A stretch of 64,000 bases of DNA from Misgurnus anguillicaudatus. Its lineage: Eukaryota; Chordata; Actinopteri; Cypriniformes; Cobitidae. The stretch covers positions 3,782,001 through 3,846,000 of the forward strand of contig NC_073356.2 of NCBI RefSeq assembly GCF_027580225.2, in the 5' to 3' direction. The notes below the pieces were generated by a model that made no database searches, was not told the origin of the DNA, and saw nothing but the letters and a program-made list of their open reading frames with translations. The stretch's first letter is position 1. Each line of letters begins with the position of its first letter. This document shows, one piece after another, positions 20,412 through 31,548 of the stretch. Position numbers and translations under genes: made by a program.

Positions 20412-20986
20412 TTACTATAATGGTTAACTATATAATGCTATAAATATACTTTAGTTATAAATCGCTCTCAAATGAATTATATGAAAGCATTTTGCTGCTA
20501 GTACACTCAGATACGAAATACGCTGGAAGATTCTTCCGGAAAAACGTCAGGAGATTGCCAGATTGCGCAAAAGGTGTGCATTGCTGAGCTCCTTGAGTGC
20601 TGCGCTCTTGACGGGTTATGATTGGTTGAATGGTAAGCTTGCATCTGACTAGCTAAAGAGTACGAGTGACCCACGTCATGATAAACTCAAAATGTAAAAC
20701 TTTTCGTACACAGTTCTACATTTGTGAATTGTTTTTTCTTGTTTGTGAAACGTATTTTATGAATATGTATTTTTATTTGTGTATGTACATCGTTTTTTTG
20801 TGAATATATATATTTTTGTGTATGTGAATTAGATTTCATGCATGTGAAATTGTCTACGCATGTATGAATCATGTTTTTTGCGTGAATTATTAATGAGATT
20901 AATCTGTCTCTATAGACCCCTTCAAGGTTTGTAAACATTGAATGACTATCGGGTGCACGCGCAGCATGGGGTCAAACTTTTCATAC

Positions 20987-21269
20987 TGTGAGACAGACAA
21001 AGTTTGTTATATGGTTGCATTTCATTCTTGTCTATTTTATTTTATAAGGCATTTACCTATTTCTTTCATGTATTATGAGGGACTTTTATTTTGGTGGGGG
21101 AATGCGTGCGGGGAAGAGAAAAGGAGAGGGAGAGGGGAGTACTTTTGCCTGTGTGCCCCGTGTTCTTGTTGAGGCTCTCTGTGCTAACTTGAATAAAAGT
21201 TAATAGTTGAGAATACCTTCATCCATCGTCTTATTGGAAAGCATTAACATCTATACTCCACGCCTTACA
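20987..21269 (+). repeat. 5' LTR of Gypsy element
   Basis: Begins TGTGAGACAG and ends CCTTACA. It contains a purine-rich GGGGAAGAGAAAAGG block and AATAAA in CTTGAATAAAAGT, a probable polyadenylation signal. No obvious TATA box. Confidence 0.92.
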
Positions 21270-21276
21270 TATTTAT

Positions 21277-21294
21277 TGGTGGCAGTGGTGGGAT
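21277..21294 (+). promoter_or_regulatory. Primer-binding site complementary to tRNA-Leu
   Basis: TGGTGGCAGTGGTGGGAT lies 7 nt after the LTR. It pairs with the 3' 18 nt (including added CCA) of the tRNA-Leu genes at 1-19572 at 17 of 18 positions; the odd position can form a G-U pair. 21295-21936 is untranslated leader with no ORF I can support. Confidence 0.9.
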
Positions 21295-21936
21295 ATCGCA
21301 GCAAAACTGGGACATTTGCAGACGTCTGAGTTGCTGTTGGACTGGTATTGTTGGCTGCTGTGTTATCATATATGCTGGAACATTCGTACTTAAGGCTATT
21401 TTGCGTTTGAAACGTTTTTCCTTTGCATATAATCTTTCCAAGTTTCGTGGACGGTATTCAGAGAAACTATATTGATAACTTTTGGGTTAGTTTCACTTTG
21501 TTTTCACTCTCATGTTTTCTTTTTAAAGTGCAGTTGTTAGTTTATTCAGTTTTATTTAACAAGAAATCCGCGCTGACTTCGCCTCGTGGGAATTGGCTCA
21601 TTGCCAACATCTCTCAGCTCCCGCAAAACCTGGAAAATGTGCGATTGGTTCCCACTAGTGGCGGACTTTGGTAACTGCAATTATTGCTAATCTGCTTATT
21701 TCAAACAGAAGAAAGGAATAACACACATTGTGGAAAACAAAGAGACAATTTGAAAGAGCCAATTTATTAAATATAATTTTTTTCCTGCTTCACAAATGCT
21801 TTACATGTCACCATCGTAGCCATTACATTAAAATATTAATTAGTACTTTATTTTCCTCAAAAATAAGAGATTCTTCTGGACTGAACTATTGTGATGCTGC
21901 AATAACTGCTTGACATTGATATCAGTTTGTTCAAAC

Positions 21937-23115
21937 ATGGCAGAAGACAATGTGTCAACACCTCATGTGCACTTTAGAGCTGTTTTACCCCCTGATTTCA
22001 CTGGAGATGGCAGCGAAAGCTTTTCTCAATGGGCCTGCCGGTTTCAAGTATGCCGTGAGACCTCAGGTATGGACAAACCTCAGCTTACCAAAGTGCTTCC
22101 ATCTAGATTGGCAGGTGCTGCATTTAGTTACTGGGACAGTTTGTCAGATGACATCAAATCTAATTATGACACCACATGTCTCAAAATGTCTGCAGTGTTT
22201 GATCAAAAACAACAACTGAGAACTTTCCAAACATATTTGAATGCTAGACCATGTCTCACTACAGAGCCATTGGAAGTTTATGTTGCTGAATTGACCCGCC
22301 TTGTTCGCCAGGCTTATCCAGATTATGGAGAGTCTGCCATTAAGGGTGAAATTTTGCGACGTTTTACGGCTGGACTTGACTCTGCATTGCAAGCTAAGTT
22401 GTACGAGTTTGGTGTTACCACTCTTGATGACGCAATTAAAGTGGCTGGTCGCTGTGAGAGGGCACGTTTTACTGCTACTGAGCCCTGCCCATCGTTTACA
22501 TCTCCAATTTCTCAACCTACTCCTGTGCACAGCCTCACTACTGAGCCCACTAATACCCTGGCAGCCCAGCTCAATTAACTTCATCTGAAAGTAGACAAAC
22601 TGCAGTCCATTGTAGCTACATTAGCACCATCAAAGTCTCATCATGCCTATGCCGCCCCATCTCCTGAACGACATTTCCCTTATCGTGGGAGATCGCCTTC
22701 TATGGACAGCACCAGAGATGACCGCTACACTGCAGCCCCCCGCTATCCACGTTTCAATACAGCGGATGCACCTTACTCCAGAGGACGATCTCCTGCACGT
22801 TCTAGGGATGACCATCGTAGATCACACTGGAGCCCCAGCCCAAGCCATCAGCAGCGGGAAAAGCCTAGGAGACCTTTCCATCATGAGGGAGCAGATCGCC
22901 ACTTTAGCCCTGAACGGAGATACACTGCATATGCCGACTCTATGTCTGCTCCGCCTGTCTACAGATATCGTGCCAGGGATGACATCAGCCCATTTGAGGA
23001 CAGAGACCGGCAGAGGGGTGAACGGTATTACACTCGTCATTCCCCAAGTCCACAACGACCCCATTCACGCCATGTACACTTCGCCGAGCATCAGCGCTCA
23101 GGAAACGGGTGGTAG
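21937..23115 (+). pseudogene. Gypsy gag with one internal stop
   Basis: From ATG 21937 one frame runs to a stop at 23113-23115, about 392 codons, broken once by TAA at 22576-22578. The N-terminal part is a retrotransposon gag-like alpha-helical domain (PDFTGDGSESFSQW near residue 20; later LxVYVxELxRLVRQAYPD). The C-terminal part after the stop is rich in Arg, Ser and Pro (RGRSPS, RSRDDHRRS), a likely RNA-binding tail in place of a CCHC zinc knuckle, which I do not see. Role: assembly of the cytoplasmic retrotransposon particle. Stop is inferred to be a point mutation because frame and composition continue. Confidence 0.85.
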
Positions 23116-23882
23116 CTGGAGATGAGGGCCAGTCTTCAGCTCAACTGACACCGGCCCATGGTGACCCCACAGTCTCTTCAGTGGACACTGCAACCTGGAA
23201 ACCATACATAAAGGGACTCGTTGAAGATCAAGCAGTCACTGTTTTTCTGGACACCAGTGCCGCTTTGTCCCTGATTAGTGAGACGTTACGTAACCACATC
23301 CCTGCGCTGAAACATCGCCCCTTCCTGAAAAGTTATCAGGTTGCACACACACTTACAGGTCAACAATTGGACATTTTGGGTTCATTACCTGTTACATTGC
23401 GCTTGGGCTCGCACACATTCAGCTTGGACATGTATGTTGTAAGAGACTCTAGACAGGATGTTCTTCTTGGGTGGGACTTTTTCAAAACTCATGGTGCATT
23501 AATTGACACTGTGTCTGGGTTCTTTATGATTAAGAATGACAAAATTCCTCTTCTTAGTTCCTCTCAAACATTGCCTTTTTGCTGTAATGTGTCCCTGCTC
23601 TCACAGGTGTCAGTCCCCCCTTTGACAGAGATTGTTGTTCCTGCCTCAGTGACATGTGCCACAGAAATGGGAAGTCAGCTTCATGGTTTTCAAGGTATTT
23701 TGGAACCAAATGTTGCATTTGACAAAGATCTAGCTGTCGCTCGCAGTTTCTCTAATGTTGTCAATGGCCTTACTGTAGCTCATTTACTTAACCCTACTCA
23801 TCAAGACATTGATCTGCCCAAAGAAGCCCATTTGGGTCAGTTGTACTCTGTGCGTAACATGCCCATTTGTATGTGCCTGTAA
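23109..23882 (+). pseudogene. Gypsy pol, protease part
   Basis: This frame overlaps the end of gag by 7 nt and is shifted by -1, a normal arrangement for gag-pol, though no canonical slippery heptamer is visible. The aspartic protease core reads VFLDTSAALSLIS near 23250; the family motif is D-T/S-G, so the glycine is replaced by serine. LLGWDFF follows as in retropepsins. The frame ends at a stop at 23880, after the RT frame has already opened, indicating a small indel near 23867. It would cut the polyprotein; as it stands it is probably inactive. Confidence 0.82.
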
Positions 23883-25318
23883 CTAGCTCTGTAGCTCAGG
23901 TTACTGTTTCCAACCCGTCATGCAAATTACTTGATGTGCATGTTGATACAGAGATTCTTACATCTGATGAGGTGAAAGTAGTTCACTCTCTACTACAACA
24001 GAACTGTGATGTTTTTAGCACTTATCCTGTTGATCTTGGTAGGACCAATTTGATCAAACACAACATACACACATCCTCTGAATCCCCACTGCGTCAGAAA
24101 GCATATCGAACATCACCTGTTTTGCGTGAGGAAATTCACAAACAAGTGCAGAAACTTCTTGACGCTGACTTAATCGAGCCTAGCCATAGCCCATGGGCCT
24201 CACCAGTTATACTGGTTCGTAAGAAGGATGGGTCTTACAGATTTTGCATCGATTACAGACGCCTAAATTCAATTACTGTTAAAGATGCACACCCACTGCC
24301 ACGTGTAGATGACAGTTTGGATGCTCTTGCAGGAGCTACCTTGTTTAGCACGTTAGACTTGTCCAGTGGCTACTGGCAAATCCCAATGGAGGATGCTAGT
24401 ATGGAGAAAACAGCCTTCACCACTGGTGATTCATTGTATCATTTTAAGGTTTTGCCAATGGGCCTCACTAATGCGCCTCCAACATTTCAGCGCTTGATGG
24501 AGCTTGTCCTCCGTGGCCTCCATTGGACTAAGACTTTGGTGTATCTTGACGACATAATTGTCTTTAGTAAATCATTTCACAATCACATTACTGATCTTAC
24601 TGAGGTGTTTAGCAGACTGCGTCAGGCAGGTCTCAAACTCCATCCTCAAAAGTGCCAGCTTTTCAAACCGTCCGTGCTCTTTTTAGGACACATTGTCTCA
24701 AAAGACGGCATTAAACCTGACCCAAAAGTAACCGGCAAAGTGTTGAATTGGCCTCGTCCGACTACACCCACAGAGATGCGTGCTTTTATGGGCCTCTGCT
24801 CTTACTATCGGCGCTTTATCAAAGGTTTCGCAGACAGAGCAGCTCCCTTACATGCCCTGACACAAAAACATGCTAAATTCATATGGACAGAAGGATGTGA
24901 GGAGGCTTTTCAATACTTTCGCCGTATTTTATCGTCCTCTCCCATTCTCACATACCCAGATTTCAGTGAGCCTTTCATTCTCTATACTGATGCCTCTCAC
25001 CAAGCAATTGGCTCTGTTCTTGCACAGAAACAGCAGGGAGTTGAAAAGGTAGTAGCCTATGCCAGTCATGTGTTGACCAAAACTGAGCGTAACTGGTCCA
25101 CCTTTGACCGTGAGTGGTGGGCTATTGTTTGGTCTGTCAGACATTTTTCACATTATTTGCAAGGGTGTCCTTTTGTCATTGTCACCGACCATCGCCCCTT
25201 GTTAGGTTTGAGGAAAATGCCTATCGAACGAGATCCCACAGGGCGTAGGGCTCGCTGGGCGCTAGAGCTTGATGTGTATGATTGGGTCATAAAGCATAGA
25301 GATGGTAAGCAACCCTAA
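23867..25318 (+). pseudogene. Gypsy pol, reverse transcriptase and RNase H part
   Basis: Contains the RT palm in order: RKKDGSYRFCIDYRRLN, LFSTLDLSSGYWQI, VLPMGLTNAPPTFQ and the catalytic box YLDD near 24542, then the connection domain with FLGH and the Gypsy-type RNase H (LYTDAS near 24980, then TDHRPL near 25190). All RT catalytic aspartates are present. The frame differs by -1 from the protease frame and ends at TAA 25316, where the integrase frame (+1) takes over, so two small indels separate the parts. Function in the family: copying element RNA to cDNA in the particle. Confidence 0.92.
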
Positions 25319-26867
25319 GCACACAAATGCAGACTCTCTATCTAGGCATCCAGGTCACAGTGACTCTATTTCCCAACCTACTTATGACAATACCAATTCA
25401 AATGAATCAAAACAGTCTGAAAACACTGCTCCAGTTACTGTTAATGCTGTCTTAGATCTTTCTGAGGCTCTATCACTTGACGTCACTCAATGTCAGACAG
25501 ATGACGGCACACTGAGGACAGTGCGTGATTGGTTGGAGGAAGGAAAGCGACCTCCAGCTTGGGTTGTAAAGAAAAGTTCAGCAGATCTCAGGGTATATTG
25601 GCGACAGTTTGATAGACTGCAGTTACAGGATGGCAAAATCTACCGTCTATCTTGTAACAGACCAAAAGAGTGTCGTACCCTTCATATTGTCATTCCTAGT
25701 CAAGTTGTTCCTCAGGTGTTACAGTTTTTGCATGGTCATTCCACAGTAGGACACCTAGGTCATAAAAAGACACTTTGGAGGGCAAAAGAGCATTTCTATT
25801 GGCCATTCATGGCTAGAGACATAGAGAAATATTGTCAACAATGTGTTGCATGCCAGTCTAGGTCTATGCCAGTCCCACATAGAGTAGCTCCACTGCAGAC
25901 TATTCATGCTAATGGTCCTTTTGAAAAGGTGGCAGCAGACATTACTGAGCTTCCTGTGTCACCGACCGGACATAGATACGTTCTAGTCCTTCAAGACTAC
26001 TTCTCCAAATATGTGAATTTATACCCTATGAAGGACCAAAGGGCTGTAACCGTTGCACATTGTATTTTTGAGCAGTACATTACAGAGCATGGTGTCCCTG
26101 AATATCTCCATACTGATCAAGGGCGTCAGTTTGAGGCAGATTTGATTAAGGAGTTGTGTTCAAAATTGGGTGTGAACAAAACCAGAACCTCTCCTTATCA
26201 TCCTGAAGGAGATGGTTTAATTGAAAGATTTAATCGCACCCTGAAGGATCAGTTAAGAAAATGCCTGTATCAGCAAGCTGAACCATGGGATACAATGTTA
26301 AGGTCAATACAGTTTTCTTACAATACTAGTGTTCACAGTAGTACTGGATACACACCTTTCTTTCTTGTTCACGGTCGTGAAGCCAGGTTGCCCGTTCATT
26401 TACTGTTCTCTAGTCCTGTAGAACTCTCTAGTGCATCTCCTGGTACCCCAGCAGAGTATGCCAGGTCTGTCTGTAGGAAGCTACAGTTTGCTTACAGGTC
26501 CTATCAAGAGAATCATGAACATGCTCATGCTCAGCAGAAAGCCCAATATGACAAAAAGGTCAAATACAGCTCATACAGTGTAGGCGATTTAGTGTGGTTG
26601 AGTGATGCTGCTCATTCGCGATGTAAACTCGCCCCGCCCTGGAAAGGACCTTATGTTGTGACACAAATTGTTCAACCTACTGAGGGTCATGCTGTACTTT
26701 ATGCCATTCAGTCAAAAGCCGCTCCTGAAAAGACACCGCTGGTTGTACATTATAACCGTCTCAAACCGTATCTGTCTCCTGCATCTCAGTTGAGTCAACC
26801 AGTGTCAGATGTACTGTTTCCTAGTGAACCACCACTTGCAAAGGATGTTCTCCCTAGTACTAATTGA
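25302..26867 (+). pseudogene. Gypsy pol, integrase part
   Basis: Starts within the conserved NADSLSR that follows RNase H. The zinc-binding HHCC module is present (HxxxGHLGxKKT, then CQQCVACQ). The DDE core has D in AADITELP near 25938, D in HTDQGRQF near 26114 and E in GLIERFNR near 26223. A chromodomain is not obvious; the C-terminal GPY-like part (WKGPYVVT) is present near 26640. The frame ends at 26865 and the tail continues in another frame. Confidence 0.92.
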
Positions 26868-27108
26868 GAAAGAGAACTTGCCTTCTATTGTCTTTTCTGG
26901 TGAAGTACCTTATCCGACCTCAGACAGGCCTTTGCCTTCAGAACAGCCCCAGTCAAACTTAACTCCGCAAACGGGGCACTTTAATGTTGAGCCCCTTAAA
27001 GACATTGTATCACCGCAGCTGGGTCAATCTGTTGTTATGAATTCTAGACCGCTAGGTCGCAGGCCTGTCAAGCCGCCTGCTAGGTTCAAAGACTGTGTTG
27101 TGAAGTGA
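26868..27108 (+). pseudogene. Gypsy pol C-terminal tail, out of frame
   Basis: In the third frame a short stretch ends with RRPVKPPARFKDCVVK, the basic Arg/Pro tail usual at the end of Gypsy integrases. It is separated from the main integrase frame by a third indel near 26865. 27109-27395 is untranslated, A+T-rich. Confidence 0.7.
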
Positions 27109-27395
27109 AAAAAAAAATCTGTCATAACATGTCTGTTTCAACCTTTGGTTTGTTAACTGTTGTTAAAAAAAAAGAATATAAAAAATAATATGCCTTATTG
27201 TTATTGAACGTAATAATTATTGTTTTATCATTTGATACTTGTTTTGTGCCTACAAATGTACTGGGAGGGATCATCTTTACAGTCTAATGTATTTTTTTTC
27301 TTTCCTCTATTGCACTGAATTGTTAATTGAATTAACATTTGAACTCCCACTTGTAAGTTGAAACGTGGACGTTTCTTTTCCCACAGGGTAACTGA

Positions 27396-27678
27396 TGTGA
27401 GACAGACAAAGTTTGTTATATGGTTGTATTTCATTCTTGTCTATTTTATTTTATAAGGCATTTACCTATTTCTTTCATGTATTATGAGGGACTTTTATTT
27501 TGGTGGGGGAATGTGCGCGGGGAAGAGAAAAGGAGAGGAAGAGAGGAGTGCTTTTGCCTGTGTGCCCCGTGTTCTTGTTGAGGCTCTCTGTGCTAACTTG
27601 AATAAAAGTTAATAGTTGAGAATACCTTCATCCATCGTCTTATTGGAAAGCATTAACATCTATACTCCACGCCTTACA
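27396..27678 (+). repeat. 3' LTR of Gypsy element
   Basis: Same length as the 5' LTR; differences lie in GTTGTATTTC, in AATGTGCGCGG and at three sites in the purine block. Confidence 0.92.
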
Positions 27679-28816
27679 AATACCAGCCAGGCTTTATAAT
27701 TTAATCTAACAAGGCTGAAAAATGATGTCTTACCTCAAATGAAGTGAGCACTACAAACACAAGCCTCTTTGATATTTGCATTGTTCCAGTCTGCATGTTA
27801 ATTGCTTGCAGCTGCAGATGTTGTATTTTTAGGGGTCAAGTCCAGAATGGGCGAAGACCCCTATTGTATCCGTTAGTTTTCTTATTATTCTTCCGGCTTC
27901 TTCCTTTTTCTGCCATTGCGTCTATGGCAGCCCATAGCAGCGTACATAGGAAAGTTATGAAATTTGGCACCCTTATAAAGGACTGTCCAAAAAGTCTCCA
28001 CAGCAAATTTGGAGTCTCTATATCAAACCCGCTAGCGCCACCAACGTTGCACAAAGTTGCACTTCCGTTTTTGCTTATAACTTCTGATCCGTAAGTCCTA
28101 GAAACGAAATTCTTGTTTCCTCTGATTCCTTGGCTCAAGACGAATGGATCATATAACGTTATTTTCCGTCATGAAAATTTATCCGCCATTTTGAATTATT
28201 TGTAAAACCTACTTTTGCGAACTCGTCCTAGAGCTTTTGACCAATTGTCAAGAAAATTGGTATGTAACTACAGACCCTCATGGCAAAAAGTTATGGAATT
28301 CATGTTGATTCGTCAATCCATTTCCGTAAATCGCGTCAACAAATTTTACGTAGAGCGCAAAAAAAACTGATTTGTGGCTGTATCTTTGCCAAACTTAAGC
28401 CTATTGACACGATACTTGGTACTTGTGATGCCAGTCAGGAACTAAGGGTCCATGCAGAGTTTCGTTACAGCGCCACTTAGTGGTCAGACTTATGCTTTAC
28501 ACGCCTATAACTTTGGCTCCGATTGATGTATTTTCATGGGACTTGTTTCTTTGAAGATTTGAATAGTTGCCGAGTCCAACGATACCAAACATGACAGAAT
28601 TCGCCTAACGGTTAGCCCTGCGCAGCAAAATAGCACTTTAGAAACACGCGCGAATATCTCCGGGAGCGTTATTCTGATCGACTCGAAAACACCATGGGAA
28701 GAACAATGCATTACCTTCTGTCATAGCAGTCTACCAGTCTGCTATTGCCGGCAGCTGACAATCCTAAAACAGGACAACACAGCTGCCCACACTCAAACAG
28801 AAGAAAATAAGAAAAA

Positions 28817-30328
28817 ATGCCTTCTTTTGGATCTCAATCCACCTGCTGCTCAAACTGCCACAGACTTTTACAAAAGATTGCGGTTCTCGAAACAAAGTTA
28901 CTTGTGGCGCTGCCGACCCTGCCAGAACATACAGCGGAGCTTCATCGTGGTCTTTCTCAACATAAAGCTGGTGAGTCCTGTGAACCTAATGCTCTTAAAC
29001 AGGTCATAGTGAGCTCAGAGAAACCTAAAGTAATTGAGGACACAAACCGATGGCATAAACAGGGTGCGAGACCCAAAAGTGCTCAAGACATTAGACTGTC
29101 ACGAGTGTCACAAATTGCTGCATTAGCATCATCTACCCCAGATATGGGTACAACTCGAGTAGCCAATATTGGTATTCTACCACCCCCTGTACGGCTTGAA
29201 AATAGATTTGAAGCACTAATGAGTTTGGGTGAAGAATCCCCAAATGTTAATGGACACAGATCACATCAGTCAGTAGCTTACAGAGCTAACAGACGCTCAA
29301 TATCATACAGGCAGCGGCACTCCGCTCAGACAGCAGCCGAGCCAAGCACGCTGATAGTGGGTGACAATATTATCAGAAACTTTGAAAGCAAGGCTACCCG
29401 TACATACTGTTTTCCTCGTGCAACGGTTTCTGATGTTAACAAGGAACTTTGCAACATTCTGATGAAACATAAGTCTGTCAGTCGGATTGTCATACATGTG
29501 GGAAAGAATGATATTCGGAAAGAGCAGTCTGAGCTCCTTAAGGTGGATTTCAATGAACTTTTTGAAACACTTGCAAGACTGAAAGTTAAATCTTTCATCA
29601 GTGGACCTCTCCCAGCCCGGGGAACAAATATGTTTTCTCGGCTACTAAGTTTAAATTCATGGCTGCAAAAAACCTGCACCATGAGAGGACTGAATTACAT
29701 TGACAATTTCAATATCTTTTGGAGCCAAAGGCAACTTTTTAACACAGATGGTATCCACCCAAACAAACTAGGTGCTAGGTTGCTTAAAGACAATATCTTT
29801 TTCTCCATGCATCATCCATCAGCTGAGTGTGCCAGTCCACTACTGAACAGCAGAAATGACCACAGGATTTTACACCAGCACCTGGATGGACATTCAGATG
29901 ACAAGGATAAAACTCTGCAGTCACAACTACTGTTCACAGACACAGCTCAGACCTCGCTACAGCTGGATTGTGAATCAACACCCAAGGACGTTTCTGTTGA
30001 TAATGACCAGAGGAATGATAACACTCCCTCCCAGCCTTCAGGAACACCAGAATCACAGCTGATGTCGTCACACTCTCTCTCCCTCTCTCCAACATCACCA
30101 CTTCTGGGCTTTTCAGAGAAAATGGAGAAACTGGTATCTGCTGGAACAAAGCTCTCCCACTCTATTGCTGCGAGTCCCCAAATATCAACCAAGAAACGGC
30201 GGGCTCCTCAACCACCAAAGCCTTCGGGCCCAGCCTGCCCTCCCCCTCCATCTGAGAGAGCACTCCGACCTCTGGCTCAACGTCAGGGACCACACCAGCC
30301 CTCATCTGCAAACAGCACTGGTAACTGA
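28817..30328 (+). CDS. L2 ORF1 protein with degenerate SGNH esterase domain
   Basis: 503 codons, uninterrupted. The first 40 residues contain a C-x2-C pair and a helical segment. Basic, low-complexity sequence follows. A SGNH-hydrolase-like domain occupies about residues 175-335: block I GDNIIRNF (canonical serine replaced by Asn), block III GKND, and C-terminal DGIHP with the D and H. The C-terminal 150 residues are Ser/Pro-rich. In CR1/L2 elements this ORF1 product binds nucleic acid and the esterase role is unclear; with GDN instead of GDS this copy should lack esterase activity. It ends in UGA at 30326, and the frame stays open afterwards into ORF2. Confidence 0.8.
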   Translation: MPSFGSQSTCCSNCHRLLQKIAVLETKLLVALPTLPEHTAELHRGLSQHKAGESCEPNALKQVIVSSEKPKVIEDTNRWHKQGARPKSAQDIRLSRVSQIAALASSTPDMGTTRVANIGILPPPVRLENRFEALMSLGEESPNVNGHRSHQSVAYRANRRSISYRQRHSAQTAAEPSTLIVGDNIIRNFESKATRTYCFPRATVSDVNKELCNILMKHKSVSRIVIHVGKNDIRKEQSELLKVDFNELFETLARLKVKSFISGPLPARGTNMFSRLLSLNSWLQKTCTMRGLNYIDNFNIFWSQRQLFNTDGIHPNKLGARLLKDNIFFSMHHPSAECASPLLNSRNDHRILHQHLDGHSDDKDKTLQSQLLFTDTAQTSLQLDCESTPKDVSVDNDQRNDNTPSQPSGTPESQLMSSHSLSLSPTSPLLGFSEKMEKLVSAGTKLSHSIAASPQISTKKRRAPQPPKPSGPACPPPPSERALRPLAQRQGPHQPSSANSTGN

Positions 30329-31548
30329 TGTGTGTTGGGTTCCCGCTACCTCAGCAGTAACAATCATAAATATTTTAAGAACAAGCGGGTGCCCGATGTC
30401 CCTTTAGCTTTCCCTATCTCTGTCCTGACATGTGATAGAAAGATGAAGGCCGTCTCCAGCCGCACAGAAATTCTATCTAATCTACTGCCTATTATACGTC
30501 AGTCTGAGATTGATACAGTGCCTTACATAGACTGGAAAACTGGGTAGGGCTCTCTGGGAGGGTCCTCAAATGGTTTAAAACATACCTAAAAGGAAGAAGT
30601 TACTATGTGAACATAGGTAACCATAAATCTAAGTGGACATCCATGACATGTGGAGTCCCACAAGGTTTAATTCTTGCACCGCTTCTGTTTAATTTGTATA
30701 TGCTCCCACTTGGTCAAATAATGAAAAAGAACCAAATTGCTTACCACAGCTATGAAGATGACTCCCAGATATACTTAGCCCTGTCACCTAATGACTACAG
30801 CCCCATTGACTCTCTATGTAAATGCATTGATGAAATTAACTGTTGGATGCTTCAAAACTTCCTCCAGTTAAACAAAGACAAAACTGAAGTCATTGTATTT
30901 GGAAATAAAGATGAAACTCTCAAAGTTAACACATACCTTGACTCTAGGGGTCTAAAGACACAAAATAAAGTCAGAAATCTTGGTGTAATTTTAGAGTCTG
31001 ACCTTAATTTCAGTAGTCACGTGAAAGCAATAAGCAAATCAGCTTACTAACATCTCAGAAATATTGCCAGAATTAGATGTTTTGTATCAAGACGGGACTT
31101 AGAGAAACTTGTTCATGCTTTCATCACCATCCCCAAAAAGATCATTAGACAGCTGCAGCTCATACAAAACACTGCTGCCAGAATTCTGACCAGAACCAAA
31201 AAATCTGAGCACATTACTCCAGTCCTCAGGTCCTTACACTGGCTTCCTGTTACATTTAGAATAGATTTTAAAGTATTGTTACTCATTTATAAATCACTTC
31301 ATGGCTTAGGACCCAAATACATGACAGATATGCTAACTGTATATAAACCTAAAAGATTACTCAGATCATTAGAATCAGGTCAGTTAGAAACACCAAGGGT
31401 TCACTCAAAACAAGGTGCGTCAGCATTTAGTTATTATGCCACCTCTAGCTGGAATCAGCTTCCAGAAGAGATCAGATGTGCTTCAACAGTAAACACTTTT
31501 AAATCTAAATTAAAAACACATCTGTTTAACTTTGCATTTACTGAATGA
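30329..31548 (+). pseudogene. L2 ORF2 remnant (N-terminus plus RT C-terminal half)
   Basis: In frame with ORF1, 30329-30547 encodes the start of ORF2. Then an internal deletion joins it to mid-RT near 30547 in another frame. RT blocks remain: SGRVLKWFKTYLKGRS, CGVPQGLILAPLLFNLYMLPLG and the catalytic box as YEDD (canonical YADD) near 30750. TAA at 31048 interrupts the C-terminal part, which continues in the same frame to 31548 (LHWLPVTFRIDFKVL; SSWNQLPEEIR; FKSKLKTHLF). The endonuclease is absent. Confidence 0.85.

Larger units (their letters stand above)
20987..27678 (+). mobile_element. Ty3/Gypsy LTR retrotransposon, inactivated
   Basis: Complete layout LTR, PBS, gag, protease, RT, RNase H, integrase, LTR, in Ty3/Gypsy order. 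The two 283-bp LTRs differ at about six positions by eye (about 2%), so insertion is fairly recent. Flanks are CATAC on the left and AATAC on the right, a near 5-bp duplication. Coding is broken by a stop in gag and three frame changes in pol. No env-like ORF. No clear polypurine tract before the 3' LTR. Confidence 0.93.

Noticed and set aside
21423..21913. Short ORFs between the Gypsy PBS and gag
   Set aside because: No similarity to known proteins, A+T-rich composition, and position in the retrotransposon leader.
22144..23064. Antisense and alternative-frame ORFs over gag
   Set aside because: Shadows of the gag frame, whose Arg/Ser-rich repeats keep other frames open.
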